A stretch of 64,000 nucleotides of DNA from Acidobacteriota bacterium (GCA_020199905.1 JAIVJS010000004.1:1-64000); one strand, 5' to 3'; shown: positions 55,050 through 64,000, counted from the stretch's first letter. Numbers and translations: made by a program. Notes: generated from the sequence alone by a model not told the origin.

Positions 55050-55736
55050 TTGGGAGTGTTCGTCCCGCCTCCCTCCGCCAGCGGGCGGCCGCCTGCGCGC
55101 GGAGCCGCCGCCGGTTCACCGCCTCGTTGCGCCTCCGACGGGGACTCCCCGAACTCCCGGTTTTCCGCGTGGAAGGCGCAGGCGCGGGAGTGGTGCGGCG
55201 GCCGGTCCTGGCTCTGGCGCGCGCCCCTCGTTCTCTACTTCGCCTGGTCCGGGCTTCGACGGCTGCGCGACCCTCTCGCCGCGGACCTCTTCGGCGGAAT
55301 CACGCTCGGCGTCCACGAGCTCGGCCATCTGATCCTCGCGTCGGCGGGGCGGTGGCCTTCGGTCGCGGGCGGAAGCCTGGCTCAGGTCGCGGCGCCGGTC
55401 GCGGCGGGATGGGTGCTGGCGCGGCAGAGGGACTGGTTCGGCATCACCGTCGCCGGCGCGTGGCTCGCCTCGTCCCTGTTCGGTCTCGCGGCGTACGTCG
55501 GCGACGCGCGGGCGCAGGAGCTTCCCTTAGTGGGGCTCGTACCGGATCCCATCCACGACTGGAACTGGATGCTGTCCCGGTTGGGACTTCTCGACCGGGA
55601 CCGCGGTCTCGCCGCCCTGACGCGGGGACTCTCCTTCGCGATCTGGACGGCGGCGGTCATCGCGGGCGCCTGGCTGTGCCGCGAGATGGCGCTCTGGAAG
55701 AAGGCGGAGACCAGGGGATCCGGGACCGAGAGCTAG
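55050..55736 (+). CDS. Membrane protein with HELGH zinc-protease-like motif
   Basis: 228 residues from TTG 55050. The first ~50 residues are Pro/Arg-rich and atypical. Hydrophobic helices follow with HELGH at 89-93 (GITLGVHELGHLILASAG), the HExxH zinc motif in a membrane helix as in M50-type proteases. A second ligand Asp like that of M50 (NPDG) is not seen, so protease activity is unproven. Three to four further helices. The start is the least certain part. Confidence 0.65.
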   Translation: MGVFVPPPSASGRPPARGAAAGSPPRCASDGDSPNSRFSAWKAQAREWCGGRSWLWRAPLVLYFAWSGLRRLRDPLAADLFGGITLGVHELGHLILASAGRWPSVAGGSLAQVAAPVAAGWVLARQRDWFGITVAGAWLASSLFGLAAYVGDARAQELPLVGLVPDPIHDWNWMLSRLGLLDRDRGLAALTRGLSFAIWTAAVIAGAWLCREMALWKKAETRGSGTES

Positions 55737-55758
55737 GAGCCGAGAGCTGCGAGCTCCT
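55731..55758. repeat. Heptanucleotide array in a convergent gap
   Basis: AGCTAGG, AGCCGAG, AGCTGCG, AGCTCCT. The TAG of the HELGH gene lies in the first unit, and the array ends at the minus-strand gene. Confidence 0.78.
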
Positions 55759-56198
55759 CAGCACCGGAAGTAATCCGCCTGCCAGTCCTTGATCCGCTTC
55801 TTGATCTCGTCGCGGTTGACGATCTTGTTCGTGAGGACTTCCCGGACGAGGTCGGGCATCTCGGCGTCTCCCGCGAACCGGAGCGCGACGATCTGATCCC
55901 GGTTGAGCTCCTCGATTCGCCCGCGCAGGTCCGCCGGGAGTATCGCGGCGAGCCGCTGCCGCATCTCGAGCCGGATCACCCGATCCTGAACGGTGAGGGC
56001 GAAGATCCTCGAGAAGAAGAAGAGGCAGAGAAGCGCGAAGGCCACCGCGAGAGACAGGCCGGATTCCCACGACGGGAACCGCACCAGACGCACGAGCGCA
56101 TAGATCGCGTTGATCGCGAGGATTCCGAACGCCACGAAATGGTAGATCGGGATGAACCGGCGGTGATTCTTGTAATTCTGGGGATGGGCCTGAGCCAT
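55758..56198 (-). CDS. DUF6526-like membrane protein
   Basis: 146 residues with two helices near the N-terminus (FVAFGILAINAIYALVRLV, LAVAFALLCLFFFSRIFAL), then a soluble helical tail (VIRLEMRQRLAAILPADLRGR, DEIKKRIKDWQADYFRC). The opening QNYKNHRRFIPIYHF fits the DUF6526 family as I remember it. Function unknown. Confidence 0.75.
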   Translation of the reverse strand: MAQAHPQNYKNHRRFIPIYHFVAFGILAINAIYALVRLVRFPSWESGLSLAVAFALLCLFFFSRIFALTVQDRVIRLEMRQRLAAILPADLRGRIEELNRDQIVALRFAGDAEMPDLVREVLTNKIVNRDEIKKRIKDWQADYFRC

Positions 56199-56262
56199 GT
56201 CTCTCCTCGATGCCGCGCCGCGCCGTCTGGTCCGCGCACGCCCTGCGGCGCGGGGCAGAGGC

Positions 56263-57006
56263 TCAGAGGATCACGTTCTTCAGGAAATAGTCCGCGACGG
56301 TGATGCTGCCGTTGACGATCAGGCGCGCCTGATCGGCATTCATCTCGAAAACGCCGCCCGACTCCCCGCCGGAGGTCGTCAGCACGATCTCCGCGGAAAT
56401 GTCGCGTCCCCTGGCGGCGAGGTCGGCGATCGCGCGCGCGGCGGCCGAAATGGTGTTGAACACCGTCTCCTCGTTGTTGGTCGTCGCGAGAAAGCGGATC
56501 CTGCCGTGCGACGCGGTCAGGCGGTACTGCGCGATCCCGGCGCCGTCGAGAACCCTGCGGAACGCCTGGTCCACGGTCGCGTCCACCTGCATCGAGGCGG
56601 CGGCGGCGGTCTCGGCGGCCGTGTTGCGGCCCGTCCGCGTATCCAGAGAGACCTTCTTCTTCCGGATCACGTCCTGCAGGCTGACCGTCGGATTGGCCGT
56701 CGGGAGCGGCACCGCGAGCTGGCTGTCGCCCGTGTTGTCAATCACGAGCACGTTGCCCGGGTTGTCCTTGTTGTACTGCTCGGTTCCCGGGATGTCGATC
56801 TGTGAAAGGTCGTAGCTCGTCACGGTGCCGTTCTGAAGAGTGATGATCGCCTTCTTCCCCTTCACCTCGTACTTCGTGCGGGCGAAGATGATCGATCCGT
56901 CCTTCAGCTTGACGTTGTAAGCGAGAAGGGAAGAGGAGCACAGAAAGGCGGCCATCGCGACGCATGCGAGTCGCGACGGAAGCCGTGAAAGAGCGATCCG
57001 TCTCAT
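56263..57006 (-). CDS. Exported protein of unknown function
   Basis: 247 residues from ATG 57006, with AAAGG upstream and a signal peptide (LPSRLACVAMAAFLCSSSLLA). Then two parts: a KLKDGSIIFARTKYEVKGKK repeat-like strand region, and a C-terminal domain with VDATVDQAFRRVLDGAGIAQYRL and IVLTTSGGESGGVFEMNADQ. Reads as a periplasmic beta domain. I know of no function. Confidence 0.75.
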   Translation of the reverse strand: MRRIALSRLPSRLACVAMAAFLCSSSLLAYNVKLKDGSIIFARTKYEVKGKKAIITLQNGTVTSYDLSQIDIPGTEQYNKDNPGNVLVIDNTGDSQLAVPLPTANPTVSLQDVIRKKKVSLDTRTGRNTAAETAAAASMQVDATVDQAFRRVLDGAGIAQYRLTASHGRIRFLATTNNEETVFNTISAAARAIADLAARGRDISAEIVLTTSGGESGGVFEMNADQARLIVNGSITVADYFLKNVIL

Positions 57007-57067
57007 GCCGGGCTGCCTTTCGACGAGTTTGACAGGATGTGATCCGGACCATGATGATAGCACCCCG

Positions 57068-58081
57068 ATGCTCATCGTTATGGACGCGGCGGCCAGCGCC
57101 GAGGATGTGCGGCGCGTCGTCGAAACCGTTCAGGGACTGGGTCTCGACGCGCATCCGATCCCGGGCGCGCAGCGCACGGCGATCGGGATCACGGGCAATC
57201 GCGGCACCATCGAAGCGGGGGCGTTCGAGAACCTCCCCGGCGTCGCCGAGGTCATACCCGTCTCCGCGCCCTATAAGCTCGTTTCCCGGGAAGCCAAGCG
57301 CGAGGACACGGTCGTCTCGATACGGGGCGTGCCGGTGGGAGGAAAGCATCTCGCGATCGTCGCCGGGCCCTGCGCGGTCGAGTCGGAAACGCAGGCCCTC
57401 GAGATCGGCCATCTGGTCAAGGCGGCGGGCGCGAACCTCTATCGAGGCGGCGCCTTCAAGCCGCGGACGTCCCCCTACTCGTTTCAGGGCCTCGGGGTGG
57501 CGGGCCTGAAGATCCTGGCGAAGGTGCGCGAGGAGACGGGGCTGCCGATCGTGACCGAGGTGCTCGACACGGAAACGGCGGAGACGGTCGCCGAGTACGC
57601 GGACTGCCTTCAGATTGGCGCGCGAAACATGCAGAATTTCTCCCTGCTGCGAAAATTGGGGCAGATGCGCAAGCCGGTGCTCTTGAAGCGCGGGATGTCT
57701 GCGACGATCGAGGAGCTGCTCCTGTCGGCCGAGTACCTCCTGTCGGAAGGAAACTACGAGGTCGTGCTCTGCGAGCGCGGAGTCCGCACGTTCGCGGACC
57801 ACACCCGGAACACCCTCGATCTCGCCGCCATCCCCTATGTGCGTCGGATCTCGCACCTTCCGATCCTCGTCGATCCGTCGCACGGGACCGGGAAGCGCCA
57901 GAAGGTCCTCCCTCTCTCCCGGGCGGCCGTCGCCTGCGGCGCGGACGGACTGCTGATCGAAGTCCACGCGCATCCGGAGTCCGCGCTTTCGGATGGACCC
58001 CAGGCGCTGCTTCCCGACATGTTCACCGAGCTCGTCCGCCAGGTGCGCCTGCTCGCGCCGGTCGTCGGCCGCACGGCGTGA
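57068..58081 (+). CDS. aroF: DAHP synthase (type I-beta, regulated by N-terminal domain)
   Basis: 337 residues from ATG 57068. N-terminal ferredoxin-like regulatory domain (LIVMDAAASAEDVRRVVETV, ~1-75). Catalytic barrel with AGPCAVESETQALE, RGGAFKPRTSPYSFQG, NMQNFSLLRKLGQ, and the C-terminal VDPSHGTGKR and GLLIEVHAHPESALSDGPQ. First step of the shikimate pathway (PEP plus erythrose-4-phosphate to DAHP). It has the length of Thermotoga-type DAHP synthase. carA overlaps its stop. Confidence 0.95.
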   Translation: MLIVMDAAASAEDVRRVVETVQGLGLDAHPIPGAQRTAIGITGNRGTIEAGAFENLPGVAEVIPVSAPYKLVSREAKREDTVVSIRGVPVGGKHLAIVAGPCAVESETQALEIGHLVKAAGANLYRGGAFKPRTSPYSFQGLGVAGLKILAKVREETGLPIVTEVLDTETAETVAEYADCLQIGARNMQNFSLLRKLGQMRKPVLLKRGMSATIEELLLSAEYLLSEGNYEVVLCERGVRTFADHTRNTLDLAAIPYVRRISHLPILVDPSHGTGKRQKVLPLSRAAVACGADGLLIEVHAHPESALSDGPQALLPDMFTELVRQVRLLAPVVGRTA

Positions 58082-59220
58082 ACGGTCTCCTCGTCCTCGA
58101 AGACGGCAGCGCCTGGCGCGGGGAGGCCATCGGACGGCCCGGCACCCGCTTCGGGGAGATCGTCTTCAACACGGCGATGAGCGGTTATCAGGAAGTCCTC
58201 ACCGATCCGTCCTACGCGGGACAGATCGTGGTGATGACCGCCGCGCACATCGGCAACTACGGAGTCCGCGCCGACGAAGCCGAGTCGGCCGACGTCCACG
58301 TATCGGGGTTCGTGGCGCGAGACTTTCCGGAGCGGTGGAGCGGGACCGGTGGCGAGCGCAGTCTCGCGGGGTATCTCGACGAAGCCGGCGTTCTCGGCCT
58401 GCACGGCCTCGACACGCGCGCTCTCGTGAAAAGGATCCGGACCGAAGGCGCCATGAGGGCCGGGATTTCCACGGAATTCGACAGGCCCGAGGATCTGCTC
58501 CAGAAGGTGCTTTCCTCGCCGGGGATGGTCGGCAGCGACCTGGCGCTCGCGGTCTCCGCGCCGGAGATCTCCGTTTCGCCGGCCTCCGGGGTGGAGCAGT
58601 TTCACGTCGCGGCGATCGACTATGGGATGAAGAGGAATATCGTCCGGCTGCTGAACGCGGCCCACTGCCGCGTCACCGTGTTTCCCGCGTCGTCGACGGC
58701 CGAGGCGATCCTGGCGGCCCGTCCGGACGGCATCTTCCTCTCCAACGGGCCCGGAGACCCTGCCGCTCTCGCCGGGCCCATCCGTCAGATCGAGCGGCTG
58801 ATCCCGGAGCGCCCGATCTTCGGCATCTGCCTCGGGCACCAGCTGCTCGGCCTCGCGCTCGGAGGCAAGACGTTCAAGCTCAAATTCGGCCACCGCGGAG
58901 CCAACCATCCCGTCGCCGACGTCGTCACGGGCGCGGTCGCCATCACGTCTCAGAACCACGGGTTCGCCGTCGATCCCGACCGGCTTCCGCCCGAGATCGT
59001 CCCGACGCACCGCAACCTGAATGACGGGACGCTCGAGGGTTTCAGGCACGCGACGCTTCCCATCCTCGCGGCGCAGTTCCATCCGGAGTCGGCGCCGGGC
59101 CCGCGCGATTCGTACGGCCTCTTTCACGACTTCGTGCGATCGATGCGCGAGGCGGAGGAGGGCGTCTCGCGCATGCCGGCGGCCTCGAGCCCCCCGGCCT
59201 CGAGCCCGACGCACTCCTGA
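58078..59220 (+). CDS. carA: Carbamoyl-phosphate synthase small subunit
   Basis: 380 residues from GTG 58078, overlapping aroF. N-terminal CPSase domain (GTRFGEIVFNTAMSGYQEVL) and class I glutamine amidotransferase domain with nucleophile C251 (FGICLGHQLLGLALGG) and the His-Glu pair in QFHPESAPGPRDSYGLF. It frees ammonia from glutamine for carbamoyl phosphate. carB begins 3.9 kb later, not next to it. Confidence 0.96.
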   Translation: MNGLLVLEDGSAWRGEAIGRPGTRFGEIVFNTAMSGYQEVLTDPSYAGQIVVMTAAHIGNYGVRADEAESADVHVSGFVARDFPERWSGTGGERSLAGYLDEAGVLGLHGLDTRALVKRIRTEGAMRAGISTEFDRPEDLLQKVLSSPGMVGSDLALAVSAPEISVSPASGVEQFHVAAIDYGMKRNIVRLLNAAHCRVTVFPASSTAEAILAARPDGIFLSNGPGDPAALAGPIRQIERLIPERPIFGICLGHQLLGLALGGKTFKLKFGHRGANHPVADVVTGAVAITSQNHGFAVDPDRLPPEIVPTHRNLNDGTLEGFRHATLPILAAQFHPESAPGPRDSYGLFHDFVRSMREAEEGVSRMPAASSPPASSPTHS

Positions 59221-60467
59221 TGCCGCTCGAGCTCGAAGTGGCGCTCGCGTATCTGCGCGCGCGGCCTTCGCGGCTCGTCTCCTCCGTTTCTCTGCTCTCG
59301 ATCGCGGGCATCGGCCTCGGCGTGGCCGCGCTCGTCGTGGCGATGGGCCTCCTGTCCGGGTATCGGACGGAGATCCGCGAGAAGCTGATCGGCTCGAACG
59401 CGGAGGTGGTGGTGTTCCCGCTCACTCTCCCGTCGGGCGGCAACTCGGACACGGAGGCCGCGGAACGGCGGATCGCGGCAGTCCGGGGCGTGCGCGCCGT
59501 CGCCCCGGTGATCTACCAGGCGGGGGTCGCTTCCTCGGCCTCGACGCCCGACGGCGCGGACGCGATTCTGAAGGGAGTGGATCCCGCGCGCGAGCGGGCC
59601 GTCTCGGAGATCGACGCCTACCTGCCGGACGCCGAGGCGGCGCTGACGCGGGGTGGAACGGGCGTGCTGCCCGGGATCGCGATCGGGACCGAGCTCGCCC
59701 GCCGCCTCGACGTGCGATCGGGCGACGCCGTCACGCTGGGCGTCCCGGACCGCGCCCGCGACACGGGACGGCTCTCCCCGCGGTTCGGGCAGTTTCGCGT
59801 CACGAGGATCTTCCGGACGAATTTCGCCGAGTACGACTCCGAGTGGGTCTTCCTGGATCGCACGGTCCTCCGCGCGCTGTGCCGGCTGGAGTCGCCCGCC
59901 GACGTGATCGAGGTGCGCCTGGCGCCGTCGTCGGACGTGGGAGGCGCCGCCCGCGCGATCGAGAAGGCCGCCGGGCGCGGGTTCTCCGTCACCGACTGGC
60001 GCTCCATGAACGGCGGGCTTTTTTCGGCGCTCGCTCTCCAGCAGACGACGCTCTTCCTGGTCATCGGGCTGATCGTTGCCGTCTCGACCTTCAACGTCGT
60101 GGCCACTCTCGTGATGACGGTCCAGGAGAAGAAGCGGGACATCGGCGTCCTCGCGACTCTCGGCGCGGAGCCTCGATTCTTCTCCCGGGTCTTCGTCTGG
60201 CTGGGCGCGCTTCTGGGGGGCAGCGGCGTGCTGGCGGGGATCCTGTTCGGAGCGCTCGTCTGCTGGGCGGCGACGACCTTCCGCCTGCTGTCCTTTCCGC
60301 CGGGAGTCGCCGAGATCTACTTCGTCTCCTTCATTCCATTCCTCGTGCGAGGCATCGACCTTCTGGCCATCGTCGGCTTCGCGGCTCTCGCGATCCTCAT
60401 CGCCTCGTGGCTGCCTGCCCGGCGGGCTTCCCGGATCGACATCGCTGAAGCCCTCCGGTACGAGTAG
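59220..60467 (+). CDS. LolC/LolE-type ABC transporter permease
   Basis: 415 residues, coupled to carA (ATG overlaps TGA). First helix at ~20-45 (VSLLSIAGIGLGVAALVVAMG), a large periplasmic domain (LSGYRTEIREKLIGSNAEVV onward), then three C-terminal helices (FLVIGLIVAVSTFNVVATLV, FVWLGALLGGSGVLAGILFG, LLAIVGFAALAILIASWLPA) ending ARRASRIDIAEALRYE. Resembles permeases that release lipoproteins from the inner membrane to LolA. No LolD ATPase is nearby. Confidence 0.9.
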   Translation: MPLELEVALAYLRARPSRLVSSVSLLSIAGIGLGVAALVVAMGLLSGYRTEIREKLIGSNAEVVVFPLTLPSGGNSDTEAAERRIAAVRGVRAVAPVIYQAGVASSASTPDGADAILKGVDPARERAVSEIDAYLPDAEAALTRGGTGVLPGIAIGTELARRLDVRSGDAVTLGVPDRARDTGRLSPRFGQFRVTRIFRTNFAEYDSEWVFLDRTVLRALCRLESPADVIEVRLAPSSDVGGAARAIEKAAGRGFSVTDWRSMNGGLFSALALQQTTLFLVIGLIVAVSTFNVVATLVMTVQEKKRDIGVLATLGAEPRFFSRVFVWLGALLGGSGVLAGILFGALVCWAATTFRLLSFPPGVAEIYFVSFIPFLVRGIDLLAIVGFAALAILIASWLPARRASRIDIAEALRYE

Positions 60468-60594
60468 CCTCCCCGGGCACGAGCCTCCTGGCGCCGCAGC
60501 CCGACCCGTTTCGTACGCGCCCGGCGCCGTTCGAGCCCAACGGGAGTAAGATCTTGCGCATCGGAACACAAGCGACTTCAGAGGAAAGGTGGCG

Positions 60595-61044
60595 ATGACG
60601 CACACGCAAAACGGACGCCCAGGCGGGGATCAGGCCCCCGGAGTTCGGGTCAGCGAGGTGTTTCGAAGAGCGCTCCCGGCGATCCGAGCCGCGCTCGAAG
60701 AGTACCGGGTCCCGGCTTCCGCCGCCGCGTCGGTCGAGACCGATCTGGCGGCCTGGCTGATCCGCTTCGCCCGCCGCAATCGCGACGCGAGCCCGGAAGC
60801 TCAGACCCTGGCCCTGGTGTCCCTCGCGTGCTCCTTCGGACGCGGGTACCAGGCGCGCATCAGCGAGACCGACACTCCCGACCGCAAGATCGCCTCCCTG
60901 CTGGCCGAGAACCCGGAGGCCGTCGCGGCTCGGATTTCCGCGGGCTTCGGATGCGGTCCCTCGATGGCTCCCGCGCGCCTCGACCTCTGGACGCGGATGC
61001 GCGCCCTCGCGCGCCGCGACCCCGACAAGCCGCGCAGCGAATAA
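60595..61044 (+). CDS. Hypothetical protein
   Basis: 149 residues from ATG 60595, with AGGAAAGG five bases upstream; GTG 60589 is an alternative. Helical (SEVFRRALPAIRAALEEYRV, DLAAWLIRFARRN, LALVSLACSFGRGYQARIS). No domain recognised. TAAGAT at 60548 could be a -10 element. Confidence 0.6.
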   Translation: MTHTQNGRPGGDQAPGVRVSEVFRRALPAIRAALEEYRVPASAAASVETDLAAWLIRFARRNRDASPEAQTLALVSLACSFGRGYQARISETDTPDRKIASLLAENPEAVAARISAGFGCGPSMAPARLDLWTRMRALARRDPDKPRSE

Positions 61045-61084
61045 CGGCGCGCCTTCCGACGGGCCGCGCCCGCCCCGGCGGGTC

Positions 61085-61090
61085 TATAAT
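61085..61090 (+). promoter_or_regulatory. Putative -10 box TATAAT before the propeller gene
   Basis: Perfect TATAAT, 24 bases before the ATG at 61114. No good -35. Same arrangement as at 9256 and 26754. Confidence 0.45.
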
Positions 61091-61113
61091 CGGCGCACTA
61101 TTCGGAGGCCCTC

Positions 61114-62934
61114 ATGTTCCGTCTCGTGACGAGATTTCTCTTCGTGGCCGCGGTGTCGCTTCTTCCGGCCCTTCCGGCGGCGGCGCAGTGCGGGGACCTC
61201 CAGTGGCGCAACCCGACGCCCCAGGGCAACCGGCTCGGCGGCGTCGCGTTCGGCAGGGGAACCTTCGTCGCGGTCGGCGCCGCCGGCACCGTCCTGACGA
61301 GCCCGGATGGATCGACGTGGACCCCGCGGGTGTCCAACTCCCGCGCCGACTTCGAAGCGGTCTCGTGGAACGGCTCTCTCTTCCTGGCCGTCGGCGCCGG
61401 CGGAGCGGCGATGACGAGCCCGGACGGAATCACCTGGACCGCGCACGGCTCGGGAACCGCGCAGACCCTGCGCCGGATCTCGTGGAGCGGATCGCAGTTC
61501 GTCGCGGTCGGCGACGGCGGCGCGGTGACCACCAGCCCGGACGGTGCGGCGTGGACGCCGAGATCGTCCGGCTCCTCGAAGACCCTTCGCGACATCGCCT
61601 GGAGCGGGTCCCGTTATGTCGCCGTCGGGGACCTCGGCGCGCTGCTGGTCAGCGCGGACGGCGTCTCGTGGGCGGCGGCGCCCTTCGAAACACGCGACAT
61701 CCTCTCGGCCGTCGCCTGGAACGGGTCTCAATTCGTCGTCGGGTCGACCGGATTCCTCGCGACAGCGAGCGTCCTGCGCAGCACCGACGGGATGAAGTGG
61801 TCGAGCGACTCGCAGGGGCTCGCGTACCCGATGCAGTCGATCCAGTGGACGGGCTCCGGCTTCGTCGGCGTGGGGGAGGCCGGCACGGTCTTCTCCAGCG
61901 CCGACGGCGCGCGATGGACCCATGCGCCGTCTCCGACGATCAGCGATCTCGCCGCGCTCGCGACGGACGGCGCGACCCTGGTCGCCGTCGGCGCGCGCGG
62001 CACCGTTCTGACGAGCCGCGACGGGACGACCTGGACTCCGGCGGGCGGCGGCTATCGCAACAACGCGATCTCATCGATCGCCTCGGACGGAAAGCAGTAC
62101 GTCGCTGTCGGCGTGTACACGACGATCCTGACGAGTCCAGACGGCGCGGCGTGGACGCCTCGCGGGAAGAACACCGAGCGGCACCTCTACGGAGTCGCCG
62201 GAAACGGGAGCCGCTGGGTAGCGGTCGGCGACCAGGGGACGATTCTCTCGAGCGAAGACGGCGTCACCTGGGCGGCGAGGGCGCCCGAGCGCAACGACAC
62301 CTTCACCGACGTTCTCTGGGACGGATCCTCCTTCGTCGCGGTCGGGTACGGGGGCACCACGGAGGTCAGCCGGGACGGGCTGACGTGGCGCACGGGAGAC
62401 CTCGCGGACGGCGGCTTCTACGCGGTGGCCTACGACGGGAAGCAGTATGTCGGCGTGGGAGGAGGCGTGGCGCGCGTCATCTCGACGAGCCCGGACGCGC
62501 TGCACTGGACGGTCCGCTATTCGAGCTCCGGGGGCACCCTCTCCGACGTCGCGTCCAGCGGGTCCGGGTTCGTCGCGGTCGGCGACAGCGGCGCCGTGCT
62601 GACGAGTGCGGACGGCATTCGCTGGGAAGAGCGCTACGCGGGCACCGGGGCGAGCCTCGGAGGGGTCGCGTGGACGGGATCCCGGTACGTCGCCGTCGGC
62701 GAGGGCGGCTTGAGAGTCGAGAGTCCGGACGGAGCGACGTGGGCGGCGGAGCCGTCTCAGACGACAAACGACCTCTACAGAATCCGCGCCCTCTCGGGCC
62801 AGATCTTCGCGGTCGGCCGGCACGGCACGATCCTGCGCGGAACGTGCGGCCCGGAACGGTCCGTCGCGCCGCCCGTCTCGACGCGGCCGGGAACGCGGCG
62901 GGTGAGGGAGCAGGCACCCCGGCCCGGATCCTAG
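61114..62934 (+). CDS. Secreted BNR/Ycf48-like beta-propeller
   Basis: 606 residues with a signal peptide (FVAAVSLLPALPAAAQ). The rest is about a dozen repeats of ~40 residues built on FVAVGxxGTVLTSPDGxTWTPR, for example GTFVAVGAAGTVLTSPDGST, QFVAVGDGGAVTTSPDGAAW and RYVAVGEGGLRVESPDGAT. Asp/Ser-TW turns recall BNR/Asp-box propellers and the photosystem assembly factor Ycf48. The C-terminus is Arg/Pro-rich. Exported; role unknown. Confidence 0.88.
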   Translation: MFRLVTRFLFVAAVSLLPALPAAAQCGDLQWRNPTPQGNRLGGVAFGRGTFVAVGAAGTVLTSPDGSTWTPRVSNSRADFEAVSWNGSLFLAVGAGGAAMTSPDGITWTAHGSGTAQTLRRISWSGSQFVAVGDGGAVTTSPDGAAWTPRSSGSSKTLRDIAWSGSRYVAVGDLGALLVSADGVSWAAAPFETRDILSAVAWNGSQFVVGSTGFLATASVLRSTDGMKWSSDSQGLAYPMQSIQWTGSGFVGVGEAGTVFSSADGARWTHAPSPTISDLAALATDGATLVAVGARGTVLTSRDGTTWTPAGGGYRNNAISSIASDGKQYVAVGVYTTILTSPDGAAWTPRGKNTERHLYGVAGNGSRWVAVGDQGTILSSEDGVTWAARAPERNDTFTDVLWDGSSFVAVGYGGTTEVSRDGLTWRTGDLADGGFYAVAYDGKQYVGVGGGVARVISTSPDALHWTVRYSSSGGTLSDVASSGSGFVAVGDSGAVLTSADGIRWEERYAGTGASLGGVAWTGSRYVAVGEGGLRVESPDGATWAAEPSQTTNDLYRIRALSGQIFAVGRHGTILRGTCGPERSVAPPVSTRPGTRRVREQAPRPGS

Positions 62935-63015
62935 GACGCGGGGAATTTCTCCGGGCCCGCTTTCGTGTTCCGAAGACTCGCGGGCAGACTTTGAAGCGGG
63001 CGGTTCGGCCGCAAT

Positions 63016-63034
63016 GGGCGGGCAGCTCCCGCCC
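63016..63034 (+). other. Perfect hairpin upstream of carB
   Basis: GGGCGGG (63016-63022), loop CAGCT, CCCGCCC (63028-63034). Lies 82 bases after the propeller stop and 133 bases before carB, so it may terminate the former or act in the carB leader. No U-run. Confidence 0.5.
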
Positions 63035-63166
63035 GGATCCGCGGTCCGCGCGCTCCCTCCCATCCGGAGCCGCCGGTGTGAGCGGTCCCTCATGGCGTGA
63101 ACGCGATAAACTCCCCGCCCGCCCGATGAATTCATTTCCCGATTGCCCCGGCCCGGGCCGCGGCTG

Positions 63167-64000
63167 ATGCCGAGACGGACCGACATCGAGTCGATCCTCG
63201 TCATCGGTTCCGGCCCCATCGTCATCGGGCAGGCCAGCGAGTTCGATTACTCGGGCACGCAGGCCGTCCGGGCGCTCCGCAAGGAGGGTTATCGGGTCAT
63301 CCTCGTCAATTCGAACCCGGCGACGATCATGACCGATCCCGAGCTCGCGGACGCAACCTACGTCGAGCCGCTGACGCCCGAGTACCTCGAGCTCATCGTC
63401 GAGAAGGAGCGTCCGGACGCGATCCTGCCGACGGTGGGAGGGCAGACGGCCCTGAACCTGGCGCTCGCGCTCGCCGATCGGGGGATTCTCGACAAGTGGA
63501 GCGTGAAGCTGATCGGCGCCAATGAGCACGCGGTGCGCCTGGCCGAGGACCGCGAGCTGTTCAAGCAGGCGATGCTCGAGATCGGAGCCCACGTGCCGCG
63601 CTCCGGCACCGCCCGCAGCCGGGAAGAGGCCGAGGCGATCGTCGCGAAGATCGGGTTGCCGGTCGTGATCCGCCCCTCCTTCACTCTGGGGGGCTCGGGC
63701 GGCGGATGGGCCCGCACCCGCGAGGAGTTCGAGGCCAACATCGCCTTCGGCCTGTCCGAGTCCCCCGTTCACGAAGTGCTGATCGAAGAATCCGTCGAGG
63801 GATGGAAGGAATTCGAGCTCGAGGTGATGCGCGATACCGCGGACAACGTCATCATCATCTGCTCGATCGAGAACTTCGACGCGATGGGGGTGCACACCGG
63901 GGATTCGATCACCGTCGCCCCCCAGATGACGCTCTCGGACCGGCAATACCAGGAGATGCGCGACGAGGCGAAGGCGGTCATCCGGAAGATCGGCGTGGAC
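63167..64000 (+). CDS. carB: Carbamoyl-phosphate synthase large subunit, N-terminal part
   Basis: First 278 residues; the frame runs off the window end. Opens [20 protein letters not shown], then [66 protein letters not shown] and [17 protein letters not shown]. This is the carboxyphosphate (first ATP-grasp) half. Partner of carA (58078). A short unrelated leader with a hairpin precedes it. Confidence 0.97.
   Translation, partial: MPRRTDIESILVIGSGPIVIGQASEFDYSGTQAVRALRKEGYRVILVNSNPATIMTDPELADATYVEPLTPEYLELIVEKERPDAILPTVGGQTALNLALALADRGILDKWSVKLIGANEHAVRLAEDRELFKQAMLEIGAHVPRSGTARSREEAEAIVAKIGLPVVIRPSFTLGGSGGGWARTREEFEANIAFGLSESPVHEVLIEESVEGWKEFELEVMRDTADNVIIICSIENFDAMGVHTGDSITVAPQMTLSDRQYQEMRDEAKAVIRKIGVD

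Overview
The window is GC-rich, densely packed chromosomal DNA from a Gram-negative-type bacterium: it has a PilQ secretin, many lipoproteins with lipobox-like signals, and a LolC/E-type permease. The mix of families (FG-GAP/UnbV protein, ScyD/ScyE-like propeller, IPT/TIG lipoproteins, DUF6526-like protein, ECF sigma/anti-sigma pairs, complex I operon without nuoEFG) suggests Acidobacteriota, perhaps near Thermoanaerobaculia. That placement is inference; no rRNA is present to confirm it. No tRNA, rRNA, CRISPR array, prophage or transposase gene was found, and no gap exceeds about 300 bases.

Layout. 1-4.8 kb: 3' part of pilQ, two lipoproteins (the second probably frameshifted at its end) and a TPR protein. 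4.8-7.1 kb: Roadblock protein, accB and accC (acetyl-CoA carboxylase). 7.2-12.6 kb: a ThiE-AroK fusion, a phosphoesterase, a HEAT-repeat/cyclophilin lipoprotein, a small membrane protein, a D-2-hydroxyacid dehydrogenase that has lost its NAD-binding core, and a DciA-like protein. 12.7-16.1 kb: glutamate dehydrogenase (minus strand), then an ECF sigma/anti-sigma/bactofilin-like operon. 16.3-23.3 kb: 3-hydroxyacyl-CoA dehydrogenase, zinc-ribbon TPR protein, proS, malic enzyme and a small membrane protein. 23.3-26.7 kb (minus): two secreted lipoproteins. 26.8-38.8 kb: midA followed by nuoABCDHIJKLMN, an 11-subunit complex I without the NADH-input module. 38.9-40.7 kb: atpZ, atpI, atpB, atpE; the rest of the ATP synthase is not here. 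41-48 kb: second ECF/anti-sigma pair, a sugar kinase, ferredoxin-MBL protein, cupin, argS and a DnaC-like ATPase. 48-52 kb: SpoIID/SPOR lipoprotein and a secreted propeller. 52-57 kb: acyl-CoA dehydrogenase, meaB, methylmalonyl-CoA epimerase and membrane/exported proteins. 57-64 kb: DAHP synthase, carA, lolC/E-like permease, a hypothetical, a BNR-like propeller and the start of carB.

The most unusual signal is not a gene. Most longer intergenic gaps carry short arrays of degenerate 7-base units (AGCTGAC, AGCTCTC, AACTGAG, AGTTCTC, AGTTGAG, AGGCGGC, GGGAAAC and relatives). They often begin at or inside the upstream stop codon and often occur as two oppositely oriented arms able to fold on each other. 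Four gaps also carry a conserved core of about 75 bp with a CCGCGG-N4-CCGCGG centre; two of these bracket nuoD inside the complex I operon. They resemble in principle the heptanucleotide STRR repeats of cyanobacteria or MITE/REP elements, but the sequences look different and I do not recognise the family.
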